A model generated the notes under the pieces. It saw only the letters and a list, made by a program, of their open reading frames with translations. It searched no databases and was not told the DNA's origin. This document shows positions 20,186-31,000 of a stretch of 64,000 bases of DNA, one piece after another. The stretch lies in the NCBI GenBank assembly GCA_947471745.1, contig CANJKZ010000826.1, positions 2,453,501 through 2,517,500 on the forward strand, given 5' to 3'. The DNA comes from Closterium sp. Naga37s-1. Its lineage: Eukaryota > Streptophyta > Zygnematophyceae > Desmidiales > Closteriaceae. Numbering within the stretch: the stretch's first letter is position 1; each line of letters opens with the position of its first letter. The position numbers and the translations under genes were made by a program.

Positions 20186-21820
20186 GCGGACAGACGCCGA
20201 AGAGGGGATTATGTACAAATTAGGCGCCGTTATAGGAGACGGTGACGAGCGGACGATTCGAGAGGTGCCTAGAAAATAGGTGGCGCGAGAGAGGGGAGGG
20301 TATTTACAAGGGTAACGGCGGCTATGCGACGCGCAAAGACATCAACGCTCTCCGCCGACGCCGGCGGCGGATGAATCGGCGGTACTATGGGCCCACTCGA
20401 CTTGTATTTGACACGTTGCGGCGCACTTTCGCGTCTAGTTGCGGTGTATTAGTAAGCTGCTAACGAAACTGTCAATAGAGTGGTTCAAAATTTCACGCGC
20501 CTATCACTCGCCTATCGCGGCGCCTAAGCCAGCCCGTTCCTGACGGCTCCTCCCATTCCCCTCCTCCCCCATCCTCTCGTCGCATCGTCGCAAGGATGAG
20601 TGGCGCTGGGTGATCGTAGGGATGCGCACGACAAGGCAACGAGCACGCGAAGGCACGGCCTGGAGGAGGAATAAACTGCGGATTCAAGGAGCAGCGAATC
20701 AAAGGAGGTGCGGCACACGGAGGGCCGATGCGGAGCACGGCAGTGGAAGTGGGTAAAATCTAGAGAGACATGCGCGTGACGAATGGCGACTCGGGGTGGT
20801 ATGTGGGATATCAGCGGAATGAAGTGAGTGAACGTAGTAACGAGTGATTTCTGGCAGGTGGTGGTGAGAAGGGAAGACGGGGAGCGGGAAGGTGATTGGC
20901 GGCGCTGCAGGTTGCTTGCTAACGCCAAATCAAGACGAGGGCGGGGGCTGAGAAAGTTAGAAAGCGGTTCAATGTGCTGCTTTGCGTTCAAGAGCGATCA
21001 ATTTAAAAGAGACAACGGTTGGGTGGGGTGTTGAGTTGAATTGATGTTTTTGGATCTGCATCGCGTGCAACCCGATAAAGGCGGCCTCATCTGCACTACA
21101 GAGACCACATGAAACTCTTCACCGTATTTTCAACTCATCAGTCTTGCGTCTGGTTGTTGCTGACGAAACTCACGGGCTGATTGGTTTGTTCCTCAGCAGA
21201 CTCCCAGGTTTCCGCCTGTACCTCGTACACGTGTCAGCATCCCATTCCCCGTTAGCTGGCAAAGCACCTCCTCTGGGTCCGTTACAAAGAGGGTTCCATT
21301 TCACAACAGCTAGATACACACTTTGTACATTACGATTATTTCGGAAGTCCCATCCCATCCCCCGAACCCCAAGTTTCGATTCGTTCTGATCCAACCCAGA
21401 GTTCAATCACCATCCGATCTTCGCCATACTTCTCCGCGCACTCAGAGATCATCAGCAGCCGCGTCGCGCGTGCTCTAGTCGCCACCAGCAACATTATTCC
21501 GCCCTGGCATTGGCAGCCGTCGAAGAAACGAGCAACGCCGCCCAGCGCGGTGTCTCCAGTGATTGTCGCCGAACGTGTTCCTTCTCTTCCGCGCAGCTTT
21601 CCCCGTTCCGCGCGAGTCCGGCCCATGGCCCTCCGCGTCCACCCCGCCTTGCCCCCGGGAACGCGCCCCTTGGCGAGTGTTACAGTAACTAGCGAACGTA
21701 ATAGGTAGGTCGTCGCCGCTGCGGTGTTTTCGCAATCAATGTGCGCTTTATCGCACGCCCGCACGGCCTTCTTCACATGCAGTGTAGACCGTTCATCGCT
21801 CGCTATACGCTGCTGCGATA
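20186..21820. other. Divergent intergenic region between the bZIP and HugZ-like genes
   Basis: About 1.6 kb that should hold both promoters. No exon could be assigned. A 164-codon minus-strand frame (21336-21830) has no recognisable motif. A perfect ABRE/G-box lies at 21227-21235. Confidence 0.5.
21227..21235. promoter_or_regulatory. ABRE / G-box (ACACGTGTC)
   Basis: CACGTG at 21228-21233 with the flanks of an ACGTGTC ABRE. It lies about 1.1 kb upstream of the bZIP start and about 0.6 kb upstream of the probable HugZ-like gene 5' end. ABI5/ABF proteins bind this element, so autoregulation or co-regulation is plausible, but a single hexamer can occur by chance. Confidence 0.4.
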
Positions 21821-21823
21821 TGA

Positions 21824-22277
21824 GTGACATTCAGAACAAGAGCGTCTACACTCTTCCCTGGCGTTTTCCGAATCACCCACTCTTGTCCTCCATCCATCCT
21901 CATTCCATTCCCCATTGACTCTAACCCCGTTCCATCCTGTTCTCGACTCTCGCTCCTTTTTCTCCATTCTCTCGCCTGTCCCTCTCCCTGCCTCCCTCTC
22001 CCATCCCACCGCCTCTCTGTTCCCTTTCCTTTCCCCCCTTCGCCAACCCTCCTCCCCCATTTTTTCCAGAATACCCTTGCCCCGCGCGCGCCTACTATCC
22101 TCCGCCCACTCGCTAGCCGCCGCGTCCCCTTTCCGCACCGACTTCTGCGCCACTCCGCCAGGCGCAGCGCGCGCCCCCTCCCGCAGGCGGAGGGCGTGGC
22201 GCGCAGCTGCTGCAGCGGGCGCGGGCGAGGCGGATGCGGGGACGTCCCCGCTGGTGACCGCTGCGGGCGATGGCGCA
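21824..22277 (+). other. Candidate first exon (transit-peptide-like) of the HugZ-like gene
   Basis: Open in all three plus frames near its end, Ser/Arg/Ala/Pro-rich, with a donor GCA|GTGAGG after 22277. The frame that leaves one base matches the phase needed by exon 23054. The composition suits a plastid transit peptide. The start codon could not be fixed and the true first exon may lie elsewhere. Confidence 0.3.
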
Positions 22278-22607
22278 GTGAGGGCGGGTGAGAGGCAATG
22301 GCGCGGAAGGGGGGCGGGGGGGGGCGGGTGAGTTGCAGTGGGAGGGGGGGCGCGCGCGGGTGAGTGGCAATGGTGCGAAGAGGCGGATAATTTCTTTGTG
22401 GCGCAGTGAGGGTAAGTGAGTGAGGTAGCGTTCCCCTTCCTCCCCTCCCGTCCGCCCTTCTCCCCTCCCCACAGCATCCCACATACCAAGGGCGCCTTCG
22501 ACTCCCCGCGCCGGTTCGCTAAGAAGTTTGCTCGCACCACACTGCCTGGCCTTACAGCCCACTCCCCACCCTTCCCACTCCCCATTCCCCCCTTTCCTCC
22601 TCTTCGG

Positions 22608-22917
22608 TCTCCGCCACACGTTCAGGCCTCTTTCGCTCACCTGAGTCAGGCGGAGTGGAGAGCGCGACGAGCGCCCACGGGCTGCCAGCGCCGGTGCGCA
22701 ACCGGCGCCGGTTGCGCTCTTCATGATGCCGCCGCCCTTGACCCCACCCTCTTTCTCACCCCCTTCCAGTGTCAGCCACACGCTCGGGTCTCTTCCGCTC
22801 GCCAGACTCAGGAGGGGTGGAGAGTGCAACCAGCGCCCACGGACTACCCGCCCCAGCAGTGGCAGTGCGCAACCTGGTGGAGCAGGCGCAGTACGCACAG
22901 CTCTGCTCCATCATGCC
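22608..22917 (+). repeat. Two acceptor-side copies of HugZ-like exon 23054-23272
   Basis: 22772-22912 starts at CCTTCCAG and keeps 47 codons up to AQLCSIM, then breaks off. 22608-22710 is an older, frame-disturbed copy. Both lie upstream of the complete exon. Confidence 0.85.
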
Positions 22918-22924
22918 AATTCTG

Positions 22925-23040
22925 CCCCCTGCCGTTCCCCCCCTCCCATTTCCCCCCTTCTCCCCACACCCCCTCCCATTTCCCCCCTTCTCCCCACACC
23001 CCCTCCCATTTCCCCCCTTCTCCCCACACCCCCTCCCGTC
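22925..23040 (+). repeat. 28-29 bp pyrimidine-rich tandem repeat
   Basis: CCTCCCATTTCCCCCCTTCT-type units, about 3.5 copies, ending in the CTTCCAG acceptor of the exon at 23054, so they form its polypyrimidine tract. Confidence 0.85.
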
Positions 23041-23053
23041 CCCTCTCTTCCAG

Positions 23054-26000
23054 TCTCCGCCACTCGCTCGGGCCTCTTCCGCTCGCCAGTCTCAGGCGGA
23101 GTAGAAAGCGCCACGAGCGCCCACGGGTTGCCAGCCCCGGCTGTAGCAGTGAGGAATCTGGTGGAGCAGGCGCAGTACGCACAGCTCTGCTCCATCATGT
23201 CAAGGTCGCACCACCGCCGCAAGGGGTACCCCTTTGGGTCTCTTGTTGACTTTACCACTGACGCTGACGGCCGTGAGTAAAAAAGGGGAAGGTGGGGAGG
23301 GGAACGGGGGCAGGGGGGGCAGGGAGTGGGATGGAAGAGCGTGGGCAGTGGGCAGAGGAAGGGGATAGGAGGGAAGGGCAGGTGAGGGAGCAAGCAAGGA
23401 GGGCAGCAGGCGCAGTACGCACAGCTCTGCTCCATCATGTCCCGCTCGCACCACCGCCGCAAGGGCTACCCCTTTGGGTCTCTTGTTGACTTTACCACCG
23501 ATGCTGATGGCCGTGAGTGGGGAAATGAAGGGATTGGGGGCATGAGTGGGAAAGTGGGTAAGGGGGAAGTGGGGAGAGAGAGGGGGAGATGGGGAGGGGG
23601 AGGTGGGGAGGGGGGAAGGGCGGGTGAGCGAGGTTGGACCGAGGATGGGAGTGAGTGTGCAGGGGAAACGAGAGAGGAAGTCTGCTTGTTCCACCTTTTC
23701 CTGCCATCCCCCCTCACCAAACCCCTTGTTCCTGCTCTCCCCTCTCGGCATGCACTCGCGCAACCTCCAGTCCGACCCGCGCTGCACCGCACCGTGGTGG
23801 TGCAGATCGCACCTACCCCTGGTTGAGCGGCCTTGCCAACACCAACCTGCACCTGGGACCCACCTTTCTGATCCCACCCACCTTTCCCTGCCATTCCCTC
23901 CCCTCCCCATTCCTCCCAGACCCGGTCTTCCTGCTCTCCCCTCTCGGCATGCATTCGCGCAACTTGCAATCGGACCCGCGCTGCACCGTGGTGGTGCAGA
24001 TCCCCGGCTGGAGCGGTCTTGCCAATGCCCGTGCCACCATCTTTGGGGACCTCTACCCCCTGCCGCCCAGCCAGCAGGTGGGATAGGTACTAGGTACCAG
24101 GTACCAGGAGGTGCCATGCCACTGGTCTTACCAAAGAGCGACATGTGAGCATGCTGCAGCAGGTGCACCGTGGTGGTGCAGATCCCGGGGTGGAGTGGCC
24201 TTGCCAATGCCCGCGCCACCATCTTTGGCGACCTCTACCCCCTGCCGCCCAGCCAGCAGGTGCGATTGCTACCCTTGCCGCCCAGCCAGCAGGTGGGACC
24301 TGTACTCTTTTGTCGTCTATCCCCCCAGATAGCTGGTAGAGACTAGACACATCACAGCACATGGGGGTGAAACCAAGTGCGATAACAACCCGTTAGCGTG
24401 TTTGCATCAGCACGCAAACAATCCCCTCTCCCTCCCTAACTCCTCCTCCCCTCCATGCCCCCCACCTCACATTTTGCCATTTCTCCCTCCGGGCCCTCAC
24501 TTCACCTCCCTCCCTCCCTCCCTCCCTCCCTCCCTCCCTCCCTCCCTCCCTCCCTCCCTCCCTCCCTCCCTCCCTCCCTCCCTCCCTCCCTCCCTCCCTC
24601 CCTCCCTCCCCTTTGGTTCCGCCACTGGCAGGAGTGGGCGCGGGGCTTCTATGTGAAGCGGCACCAGCACGGGGCAGCGCAGCAATGGGGCAACTTCCAC
24701 TTTTACCGCATGGATACCATCTGGTAAGTGCATTCATCTTGTAACCAGATTCATGCGGTAACCGCATTCATCTTGTAACCAGATTCGTTCGGTAAGCGCA
24801 TTCATCTGGTCATCCGGTAACCGCTTTTGGCACCATCTACTTACTGGGGGGGGTTGGCAAGGTGGCATGGATTGACGTGGCTGAGTATGTGAAATGGCGC
24901 CTAGATACTGACACACTCTCTTGCCCTTCCAACCACCCTCCCTTCCTCCCCCTCCCTCTCCCCACCCTTCCGCCCCCCCCACCCCAACAGCGACATCTAC
25001 TTTGTGGGGGGCTTTGGCACGGTGGCGTGGATAGATGTGGCTGAGTATGTGAATCGGTGCCCCTCTTGCCCTTCCCCCTTCCTCCCCATCTCGCGTTTCC
25101 CTCCATTGTGCCCCCTTCCAGCGATATTTACTTTGTGGGCGGCTTTGGCACGGTGGCGTGGATAGATGTGGCTGAGTATGTGGCTGCCACACCCGACACC
25201 GTGGCCACCAACCACGTGGAGCACACGCTGCAGGTGAGTGAGAGGAAACACACTTTGTGCTCACAGTTACTGCTGAGGGCACTCATTCTGTGCTCACAGT
25301 TACTGCTGAGGCCACTCATTCTGTGCTCACAGTTACTGCTGAGGGCACTCATTCTGTGCTCACAGTTACTGCTGAGGGCACTCATTCTGTGCTCGCAGTT
25401 ACTGCTGAGGGCACTCATTCTGTGCTCACAGTTACTGCTGAGGGCACTCATTCTGTGCTCACAGTTACTGCTGAGGGCACTCATTCTGTGCTCACAGTTA
25501 CTGCTGAGGGCACTCATTCTGTGCTCACAGTTACTGCTGAGGGCACTCATTCTGTGCTCACAGTTACTGCTGAGGGCACTCATTCTGTGCTCACAGTTAC
25601 TGCTGAGGGCGCTCATTCTGTGCTCACAGTTACTGCTGAGGGCACTCATTCTGTGCTCACAGTTACTGCTGAGGGCACTCATTCTGTGCTTCCAGGTGAG
25701 TCTCTGTGGCTGAGTATGTGGCTGCCACGCCTGATACCGTCGCCACCAACCATGTTGAACACACGCTGCAGGTGAGGCTGAGAGGGAACATACCGTTGTG
25801 AGACGGGGGCCCTCTGAGCTGGCGAGGTCGAGCCCCCAACAGGCCATCGATGACGCTTCCTCCCTCTCTCAAATCATAGTGGTCGTCCACCCCTCTGTGC
25901 CAGGAAGGAACTCAACGATCGGCTGGGGGGAGGGGACTGAGGGCGGTGCTGGCAGGGTCGAGTGCGGTGCGCTATCATTGTGCTTCTCCTTCCCTCGTCT

Positions 26001-27277
26001 TCCCTCCTCTCTCCTTTCTCCTCGTGACAGGAGCTCAACGACCGGCTGGGCGCCGAGCTGGGAGCAGTGCTGGCGGGGTCGAGCCCCCAGCAGGCCATCG
26101 ATGACGCTTCCTCCCTTTCTCTAATCATAGGTGCTTCCTCGCCCTGACTGTGGCTGTCAGGAACTCAACGACCGGCTGGGCGGGGAGCTGAGGGCAGTGG
26201 TTTGGTGTGGATTGTCATCGTGGTTTTTTCCGTCTTCTTCCGTCCCTCTCTCGTTGCTCCCCCCTTCAGGAGCTGAACGACTGGCTGGGGGTGGAACTGA
26301 GGGCGGTGCTGGCAGGGTCGAGCCCCCAGCAGGCCATCGATGATGCTTCTCCCTCTTCCCTCACCTGCTGTCCTTGTGCTCTCCTCCCCCCTTCAGGAAC
26401 TCAACGACCGGCTGGGCGGGGAGCTGAGGGCGGTGCTGGCAGGGTCGAGCCCCCAGCAGGCCATCGATGATGCTTCTTTCATCAGCATTGACAGCAAGGG
26501 GGTGGATATCCGCGTGCGACACGGCACACAGGTGAGAGCGTAGGACGGCACACAGGTGCATAAAGGGCTGGTTGGTATTCGGGTGACTCAAGCAGTGAGC
26601 CCCCAGCAGGCCATTGCTGATGCATCGTCGTTCATCAGCATTGATAGCAAGGGGGTGGACATCCGCGTGCAACTCGGCACTCAAGTGTGAAGTGGGGTGC
26701 AGAGATAGCATGGCATGGGATGTGAACCAGGTGACTCGAGCCTCCAGCAGGCCATTAAAGATGTGTCGTTTATCAGCAGCAACAGCAAGGATGTGGATAT
26801 TTGCGTGCAGCACGGCACTCAGGTGAGTAGAGAAGGCGAGAGGTGATGAGGTGGGCAGGTGGGATGATGTGTCAGCTGGGCACGTTCATGCAGCCAGTAA
26901 CGATCTAATACCCTGCAGATGCCTCTTGTTTTCTTACCCGTCTCCGTGCACCTCCTTTGTCTTGACCTGCCCTGCCTCCCCCTCCTCTTCATTCCCTTTC
27001 CCCGCCCCCCTTCACTTCTCCCCCATCTTCAGTTCCATATTCCTCACCACATCAGACCCCGTCCACTCAATGCCAGCAACAGAGGCCACACACACTCGCA
27101 CCCATGCCCTCTCACTCCCCTCCCAAACACCCAATCCACCCTCTGCAGTTCCACGTGCAGCGCCTCTCCTTCACCACATCAGACGCAGTCGACTCACTGC
27201 CAGCAGCAGAGGCAGCCCTCCGCCGCATCCTCGCCTGCCCCTCACTCGTGCTCCCCAATGGCACCCCTCTGCTCTGA
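23054..27277 (+). CDS. HugZ-like FMN-barrel + DUF2470 protein, plastid type (5' exon unresolved)
   Basis: Exons with GT-AG borders: 23054-23272, 23920-24077, 24632-24723, 25122-25233, 26397-26531 and 27149-27277 (TGA at 27275). All five junctions agree in phase, giving 281 codons. Split-barrel (pyridoxamine-phosphate-oxidase/HugZ-like) blocks: VEQAQYAQLCSIM, GYPFGSLVDFTTDADG, SPLGMHSRNLQSDPRC, GWSGLANARATIFGD, WGNFHFYRM and DIYFVGGFGTVAWID. The C-terminal DUF2470-type part holds ISIDSKGVDIRVRHG and FHVQRLSF. The pattern resembles Arabidopsis At3g03890, described as a chloroplast HugZ-type haem-degrading protein; activity here is inferred. PPxP-type exon copies flank every exon. The transit peptide lies upstream of 23054. 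Confidence 0.75.
23407..23512 (+). repeat. Donor-side copy of HugZ-like exon 23054-23272
   Basis: Repeats the last 35 codons of the preceding complete exon (QAQYAQL to TDADG) up to GGCC|GTGAGT. It begins at a GGGCAG that could act as an acceptor. Including it would duplicate a barrel strand segment. Confidence 0.9.
23719..23850 (+). repeat. Acceptor-side copy of HugZ-like exon 23920-24077
   Basis: Encodes LFLLSPLGMHSRNLQSDPRC, then a 5-bp insertion (CACCG duplicated) shifts the frame. It lies upstream of the complete exon. Confidence 0.85.
24166..24293 (+). repeat. Two donor-side copies of HugZ-like exon 23920-24077
   Basis: 24166-24259 repeats VVVQIPGWSGLANARATIFG to CAGCAG|GTGCGA. 24276-24293 repeats only the last 18 nt to CAGCAG|GTGGGA. 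Three consecutive donors therefore follow the complete exon's own at 24077. Confidence 0.9.
24508..24609 (+). repeat. (CTCC)n microsatellite before an acceptor
   Basis: About 25 CCTC/CCCT units, 22 bp upstream of the CTGGCAG acceptor of exon 24632-24723. It serves as an unusually long polypyrimidine tract. Confidence 0.95.
24833..25050 (+). repeat. Two acceptor-side copies of HugZ-like exon 25122-25233
   Basis: 24991-25050 begins at CCCAACAG and encodes DIYFVGGFGTVAWIDVAEYV before diverging. 24833-24890 is an older copy (GGVGKVAWIDVAEYV). Both are upstream of the complete exon. Confidence 0.9.
25250..25692 (+). repeat. 33-bp tandem repeat, about 13 copies, in the HugZ-like gene
   Basis: Unit CTCACAGTTACTGCTGAGGG plus CACTCATTCTGTG, starting 17 bp after the donor at 25233. 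Every unit contains an acceptor-like TGTGCTCACAG. The period of 33 keeps frames open on both strands. Confidence 0.95.
25706..25772 (+). repeat. Donor-side copy of HugZ-like exon 25122-25233
   Basis: Repeats VAEYVAATPDTVATNHVEHT to CTGCAG|GTGAGG, downstream of the complete exon and of the 33-bp array. Confidence 0.9.
25800..26345 (+). repeat. Five partial copies of HugZ-like exon 26397-26531, upstream side
   Basis: Acceptor-side fragments begin at about 25909, 26036, 26160 and 26271 with CAG|GA(A/G)CT-AACGA. They break off at GAVLAGSS, at IDDAS or earlier. A degenerate piece lies at 25800-25860. All precede the complete exon. Confidence 0.9.
26600..26821 (+). repeat. Two donor-side copies of HugZ-like exon 26397-26531
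   Basis: 26600-26689 (FISIDSKGVDIRVQLGTQ, donor mutated to AAG|TGTGAA) and 26743-26821 (more diverged, ending GGCACTCAG|GTGAGT). Both follow the complete exon. Confidence 0.9.
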
Positions 27278-27400
27278 CCACTTCACTCATCCTCACCTAC
27301 CCCTGCTAGCCCGTATACTATCTGTGACGGCTGCACAGCCCCTCTAGGGTCCTCCCTCATCCTCCCCAGCAGCACCCTGCTCCTCTGACCGTTTGCAGTC
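27034..27400 (+). repeat. Copies of the HugZ-like terminal exon
   Basis: 27037-27095 is an acceptor-side copy (CATCTTCAG|TTCCAT; TTSDPVHSMPATEAT in one frame). About 27330-27395 repeats the 3' end of the terminal exon after its stop. The complete exon is 27149-27277. Confidence 0.7.
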
Positions 27401-28021
27401 CCTGTCCCTGCTATGCGCCATGCACAGCCCCATTTTCGGTAACCAACCACTGCCCTAATGGCCGCACAGCCTTGTGAATTGATGTGCTATGAGACATCCC
27501 ACCCACCAAGGTGCTCCTGTGCTCACGGCTCGCTCCTGATGTTTCGGAACAAGGGCATCTTTCTCGGCTGAGTGGGTGGTGTCTCGAACAAGGCGATTTT
27601 CTAGGCGCCTCAAATCGTGTGCTTACAAATTGTTCCCGTTCGAAGGGAGGTTTTGTTATCGAGTGGTTGGTGGCTCCAACAATCACGCTGTCACCATTCC
27701 TGCCTGTTTTCCACTTTGTTTTTTTCCAGTTGTTTAATTTAGCCATACCATGTGGGAACAGTATGTGCATGCATTGCACACCCAGATAGATATTTATGTA
27801 TTGACCAACATTGAAGGAAACGTACACACACATTCAAGTGGGCCTGCCAAACCAGCGGCAGCGGCCCTTTCTAACCTCACTCGTAACAGCTGCAGCGGCA
27901 AGATGGGCACCATGCATGCCATTGATTTGGATTGATCCCCATTCAGCACAACAGTCAGCTTCGCATGACTGGCTTGATGGTTGGCAGTGCGGTGCAGTAC
28001 GGTGCAGTACAGTACCAGCCC
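27401..28021. other. Convergent intergenic region
   Basis: Between the 3' ends of the HugZ-like (+) and AIR9-like (-) genes. AT-richer, no exon, no recognised RNA; I see nothing else in it beyond possible 3' UTRs. Confidence 0.6.
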
Positions 28022-31000
28022 TTAATGGTGCTTGGCAGTGCGGTGCTGCTGCATGAAGGCACGGAGGCAGAGCACCATGACATCCCGGGCTCGTTGCGAG
28101 GGAAGTGTGAGTTCCACCTCCTTGTCTGCACTCACCACCACGCGCATGCGCTCCCGCTCATTCGGTTCTGTTTCCACCTGATGGCTCAAAGGTGCAATGA
28201 GAGGTGGGAGAGGAAGGGGTTGAAAGAGGGTGGAGGGAAGTGTGAGCTCCACCTCCTTGTCCGCACTCACCACCACGCGCATGCGCTCCCGCTCGCCCGG
28301 CTCTGTCTCCACCTGCAGACACGGGGTGGGGAGAATGAGATATGGGAGACAATACGGGAAAACAAAGGGAGCTCTACCTCCTTGTCCGCACTCACCACCA
28401 CCCGCATGCGCTCCTGCTCGCCTGGTTCAGTTTCCACCTGATGGCACATGTGGTGCAATGAGAGATGGGAGAGGATGGAAGAGGAAAGGGGGTGGGAAGA
28501 ATGAGAGATGGGAGAGAAAGGGGGAATTGTGTTACCCCAAGTTCCCAAACCCTGAACCCTAACCTTTAGGTTCCCAAACCTGAGCCGTGAGCGTTACCCT
28601 GAAGGGCGGGTCGTAGGTTGCCCTGACTTCCACTCTGTTGATGGCAGCGAGTGCTGTGAGCTTCACCACTTTGAACCGCTTTCTACTGGCGTCCACCACT
28701 CGGTGCTCCCTTCGGCCTGACCGCCCCACGTCATGCGTCTGGCGAGCAGGGAAGGCAGAGGGGAGAAGGGAGAAGGGAGAAGAGAAAAGGGAGAAGGGAA
28801 AAGGGAGAAGGGAAAAGGGAGAAGGGAATGGAGAGGGAAATGGGGGGAAGTGGGGAGGGGGCAAGGAGAGGAGAATGTGGAAAGGGCATGTGGAGGATGG
28901 GTATATGTGGAGGGTGGTTGTAAGCAGGGCACGGTATACCTGGCATGAATGGCATGGCATGGCAGCATGACATACATAGACACAACAGCACATGGCCACC
29001 TGAGAACACATGGCCACCTGAGAACACATGGCCACCGGGGAACGCAGCTGGGTGGGGGGGGAAGGCAGCTGGGTGGGGGGGGAACGGCCACCTGAGAACA
29101 CATGGCCACATCATGAACACAGTACCGTCCCCAGCACTAAACACTCCTCGGCATCCCCTCAGCACCCCCCCCGCACCACCCGTCCGTCATGGGCACTGAC
29201 CTCCACTTTGGTGCTGCCTGCCGCCACTATGAGACCCACATGCCTCGCTACAGCGGGGTGTGCGTGGTCGCGCAAGAGCACAGTGTCCCATGGCAGCACG
29301 TGACTGCTTCATGCACCCACCCTCCCAACCCCCCAGTTACCAGCCCCCAGCACCATGTGTCATGACTCATGGGAATTGACCTCCACTTTGGTGCTGCCTG
29401 CTGTCACTATGAGACCCACATCCGTCTCCACTGCGGGGTCTGGCAGGGAAGGATAGTTGCACGCACATGGTCCTATAACAGCAGCACGTGACTGCTTCGT
29501 GTGCCCACCCAGCCTCCCGATTACCAAACCCCAGCACCACCCGTCACGGGAACTGACCTCCACTTTGGTGCTGCCCGCCGCCACTATGAGATCCACATCC
29601 CTTGCCACTGCGGGGTCTGGTGGGGGACAAGGGGGGGGGGGGGGGGAGGGGGGGTAAATGACAATCAAGGTGCGGAGCAGGGTTAATGGCACAACAGTGC
29701 AGAGTGCGCTTCGAGTCGACTCAGAAGGCTGCCCGCCGCCACTATGAGATCCACATCCCTTGCCACTGCGGGGTCTGGTGGGCATGGGAGCACAGGTGCA
29801 CGGGGAGAGACGACAGTGCAGGGGGGAGTGAGTGAGGGAGCGGCTGGTTGTGAGGCCACTGAACGAACGGCCATCACAATGCGGTGCACGTCCCGTGCCC
29901 CTGCGGGGTTTGGTGGGCATGGGAGCATAGGTGCACCCGGGAAAGGAGTAGGGGAGAAGGGAGGGCAGTGCAGGGGGGTGAGTGAGCACAGGTGAATGGC
30001 GGAGCAGTGCGTAATGAGCAGGGAGAAGAGAGCAAGGAGCAGGTAGCGTGTGGGTGTGTACGTCCAATGAGGAAGACGAGGGGAGGAGAAGTAGGTGCAA
30101 TGCAGTGCAGGCACGCTATACGAATGGGCAATTTCCCGTACCAACAAGCACTTGCGGGGACAGCACTCGCAGCACCACCTCCTCCCCCTCCCCCTCCCCT
30201 CCCCCCCTCCCCCTGCTGGGAGTGCACGCCTTGGGAGTGCAGGTATGATGCAATGCAGTGCAGGCATGTATGGGCAATTTCACGTACCGACAAGCACTTG
30301 CGGTGACAGCACTCGCAGCACCACCTCCTCCCCCTCCCCTTCCCCCTGCTGGGAGTGCAGGTCGTGGGCGGGGAGGGGCCGCATCTCCACCATGAGGCAC
30401 TGATGCGCGTCTGCCACGTCAGCTTGGTATGTCATGCCCGTTGCACCTGATAATGAAGTGAGCGGAGGGGGCGGGGTTGGGGACAGGGGGAGTGGTGGGC
30501 AGGGCGGGGAGCGGCCGCAGCTCCAGCATGAGGCACTGGAGTGCGTCTGCCACGTCTGCCTGGTACGTTGTGCCCGTTGCACCTGAGAGTGGGGGGAAAG
30601 GAGGGGAGGAGGGAGGGGAGACACATTGACTCAAGAGCCGCAGCTCCACCACGAGGCACTGGTGTGCATCTGCCACGACCGCCTGGTATGTTGTGCCCGT
30701 GGCACCTGCAAGTGGGGAGGGGAAGGAGTGGGGGAGGGAGTGGAGGCAACTTAACTCAAGAGTTGCAGCTCCACCATGAGGCAGCAGTGCCACGTCTGCC
30801 GGGTATGACATGCCCGTTGCACGGCGTCTTATCCACCTCAATAGCTAGGCAGAGGTAGCACAGGGGCGGGCACTCACCGGGTAGGGGGTGCGGGTCCAGG
30901 GCGTGGAATCCCCCTGGGCTGGGGGCACGCGGAACCACTGCATTCGGCAGGCGGAGGGGCGCAGCCAGGGAAAGGGGGGGGGAAACGGATGATAGGGGTA

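Noticed and set aside
21336-21830. 164-codon minus-strand ORF between the bZIP and HugZ-like genes
   Set aside because: No recognisable motif, no splice or promoter support, and it lies in the expected promoter region; kept as unproven.
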